Source: Yoonia tamlensis (GTDB lineage: Bacteria > Pseudomonadota > Alphaproteobacteria > Rhodobacterales > Rhodobacteraceae). From it: 64,000 bases of DNA. The notes under the pieces were generated by a model, which had not been told where the DNA came from, searched no databases, and saw only the letters and a list, made by a program, of their open reading frames with translations. Of this stretch, positions 62,741 to 64,000 are shown piece after piece (the first letter of the stretch is position 1; each line of letters begins with the position of its first letter). Both the position numbers and the translations under genes were made by a program. Location: positions 1,514,097 to 1,578,096 of the forward strand of contig NZ_FOYP01000001.1 of assembly GCF_900115105.1 (NCBI RefSeq), read 5' to 3'.

Positions 62741-64000
62741 ATGCCTACAGAAATCCTGATGCCCGCCCTGTCCCCCACAATGGAGGAAGGCACATTGGCC
62801 AAATGGCACGTCAAAGAGGGCGACACCGTGTCCTCTGGCGATATCATGGCCGAAATCGAAACCGACAAAGCCACGATGGAATTCGAAGCCGTTGACGAAG
62901 GGGTGGTCGGCAAGATCATCATCGCCGAAGGTACCGAAGGCGTGAAAGTCAACACAGTGATTGCCGTTTTGCTTGAAGATGGCGAAAGCGCCGCCGACAT
63001 TGGCGCAACACCGGCTGCGGCACCGGCGGCAACGCCCGCCGCGGGCGCAGAGGCGGCCCCCGCAGGGGGCTCCGATAAGCCCGCAACCCCTGCCCCGGCC
63101 GCACCCGTCAAAGACGGCAACCGGATCTTTGCAACCCCGTTGGCCCGCCGGATCGCGGCGGACAAGGGTCTTGATCTGGCGGCGATCACCGGTTCTGGCC
63201 CGCATGGTCGGATCGTGAAAGCCGATGTTGAAAATGCAACCGCTGCGCCAAAAGCTGCTGCTGCGCCCGCCGCCAAAGCCGCAGCCCCCGCTGCCGCGAC
63301 AATGGCCACCGGCCCGTCAACGGATGTTGTGTTGAAAACATATGCCGATCGTCCGTTCGAAGAGGTCAAGCTCGACGGGATGCGCAAAACCATCGCCGCC
63401 CGTCTGACCGAAGCCAAACAATCCGTGCCGCATTTCTACCTGCGCCGCGATATCCAGCTTGATGCGCTGCTCAAATTCCGCAGCCAGTTGAACAAGCAGC
63501 TCGAAGGGCGCGGCGTCAAGCTGTCCGTCAACGACTTCATCATCAAGGCCTGCGCGATTGCCTTGCAGCAAGTTCCCGAGGCCAACGCTGTTTGGGCCGG
63601 TGACCGGACGCTGAAATTCACAAAATCGGATGTCGCGGTCGCGGTCGCCATCGAAGGCGGGTTGTTCACACCTGTGCTGCAAGATGCTGATAGCAAATCA
63701 TTGTCGGCCCTGTCCGAGCAGATGAAAGACCTTGCTACCCGTGCGCGCGACCGCAAACTGGCACCGCATGAATACCAAGGCGGGTCTTTTGCGATCTCCA
63801 ACCTTGGCATGTTCGGCATCGACAATTTTGACGCCATCATCAACCCGCCACATTCCGCCATTCTGGCCGTTGGTGCGGGGGTTAAAAAACCAATCGTTGG
63901 CGCAGACGGCGAACTGACTGTCGGCACGGTCATGTCATGCACATTGTCGGTCGATCACCGCGTGATTGACGGCGTTCTGGGTGCAAACCTTCTGAACGCA
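62741..64000 (+). CDS. pdhC: Dihydrolipoamide acetyltransferase E2 (runs off the window)
   Basis: The first 420 residues of E2 are visible. Residues 1-78 form a lipoyl domain (Lys43 in ETDKATME), followed by an Ala/Pro linker, a peripheral-subunit-binding domain (about 129-165: [28 protein letters not shown]) and the catalytic acetyltransferase domain from about 205, with the DHRVIDG motif near the window end. The ATG at 62741 follows AAGGAG; the ATG at 62736 is out of frame. The stop lies beyond 64000, probably within 15 codons. Confidence 0.95.
   Translation, partial: MPTEILMPALSPTMEEGTLAKWHVKEGDTVSSGDIMAEIETDKATMEFEAVDEGVVGKIIIAEGTEGVKVNTVIAVLLEDGESAADIGATPAAAPAATPAAGAEAAPAGGSDKPATPAPAAPVKDGNRIFATPLARRIAADKGLDLAAITGSGPHGRIVKADVENATAAPKAAAAPAAKAAAPAAATMATGPSTDVVLKTYADRPFEEVKLDGMRKTIAARLTEAKQSVPHFYLRRDIQLDALLKFRSQLNKQLEGRGVKLSVNDFIIKACAIALQQVPEANAVWAGDRTLKFTKSDVAVAVAIEGGLFTPVLQDADSKSLSALSEQMKDLATRARDRKLAPHEYQGGSFAISNLGMFGIDNFDAIINPPHSAILAVGAGVKKPIVGADGELTVGTVMSCTLSVDHRVIDGVLGANLLNA

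Noticed and set aside
1-64000. CRISPR array, prophage or insertion sequence
   Set aside because: No regularly spaced repeats, integrase, transposase or terminal inverted repeats were seen on either strand.

Overview
The window looks like a chromosomal segment of a marine-type alphaproteobacterium of the Rhodobacterales (Roseobacter/Rhodobacter group). The grounds are gene order typical of that group (plsX-fabH-ihfA-merR; segregation genes scpA/scpB with nagZ and a SPOR protein; pdhA-pdhB-pdhC with a lipoyl domain on E1-beta), a DksA with only one cysteine at its zinc-finger position, an Entner-Doudoroff edd-eda pair, several families common in these bacteria (DUF2852, DUF2927, DUF3179, a long-form Dcd), and an overall GC content near 60 percent. 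I see no rRNA, CRISPR array, prophage, transposase or insertion sequence. One tRNA gene (Pro, GGG) is present. Species cannot be named from the sequence alone.

Layout. 1-2400: fatty-acid/phospholipid genes (end of plsX, fabH), IHF alpha, a MerR-type regulator and tRNA-Pro. 2460-8860: dcd, then a minus-strand run argS - SPOR protein - nagZ - scpA - scpB with overlapping or nearly touching genes. 8985-17600: amino-acid decarboxylase, cation/proton antiporter, dGTPase-like enzyme, A-type Fe-S carrier, exonuclease III, flavin monooxygenase and dksA. 17781-25546: a MoxR ATPase / VWA protein module with a GNAT enzyme, a DUF2927 lipoprotein and an unlisted 56-residue membrane protein, followed by MOSC, M48 peptidase, PIN and RlmI-like genes. 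25666-33371: edd-eda behind a perfect operator palindrome, glnE, DUF2852, RDD and bpt. 33441-40248: a TRAP transporter divergent from a Cache-type sensor kinase / LuxR-type response regulator pair. 40288-46452: a LysM-solute-binding fusion, yghU, a diguanylate cyclase, then the attenuator-controlled ilvB-ilvN operon, which carries a low-GC inserted gene. 46652-60031: nucleoside hydrolase, selO, DMT exporter, DUF3179, two cyclophilins, pgk, an alpha/beta-hydrolase, GFA protein, a large secreted protein of unknown function, an SDR/LysR pair, class I aldolase, an FtsB-like protein and an HbpS-like protein. 60359-64000: pdhA, pdhB and most of pdhC.

The unifying theme is central carbon flow: edd/eda, class I aldolase, pgk and pyruvate dehydrogenase all lie here. 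The edd and aldolase promoters share a LacI-type operator motif, and the pdh promoter has its own 20-bp perfect palindrome. Branched-chain amino-acid synthesis from pyruvate (ilvBN) is controlled by a leader peptide rich in Val/Leu/Ile codons and a terminator.

Most of the window is housekeeping. The parts least explained by known biology are the foreign gene inside ilvBN, the MoxR/VWA cluster, the tandem 10-bp repeat between the TRAP operon and its adjacent two-component system, the LysM-binding-protein fusion and the 535-residue secreted protein.
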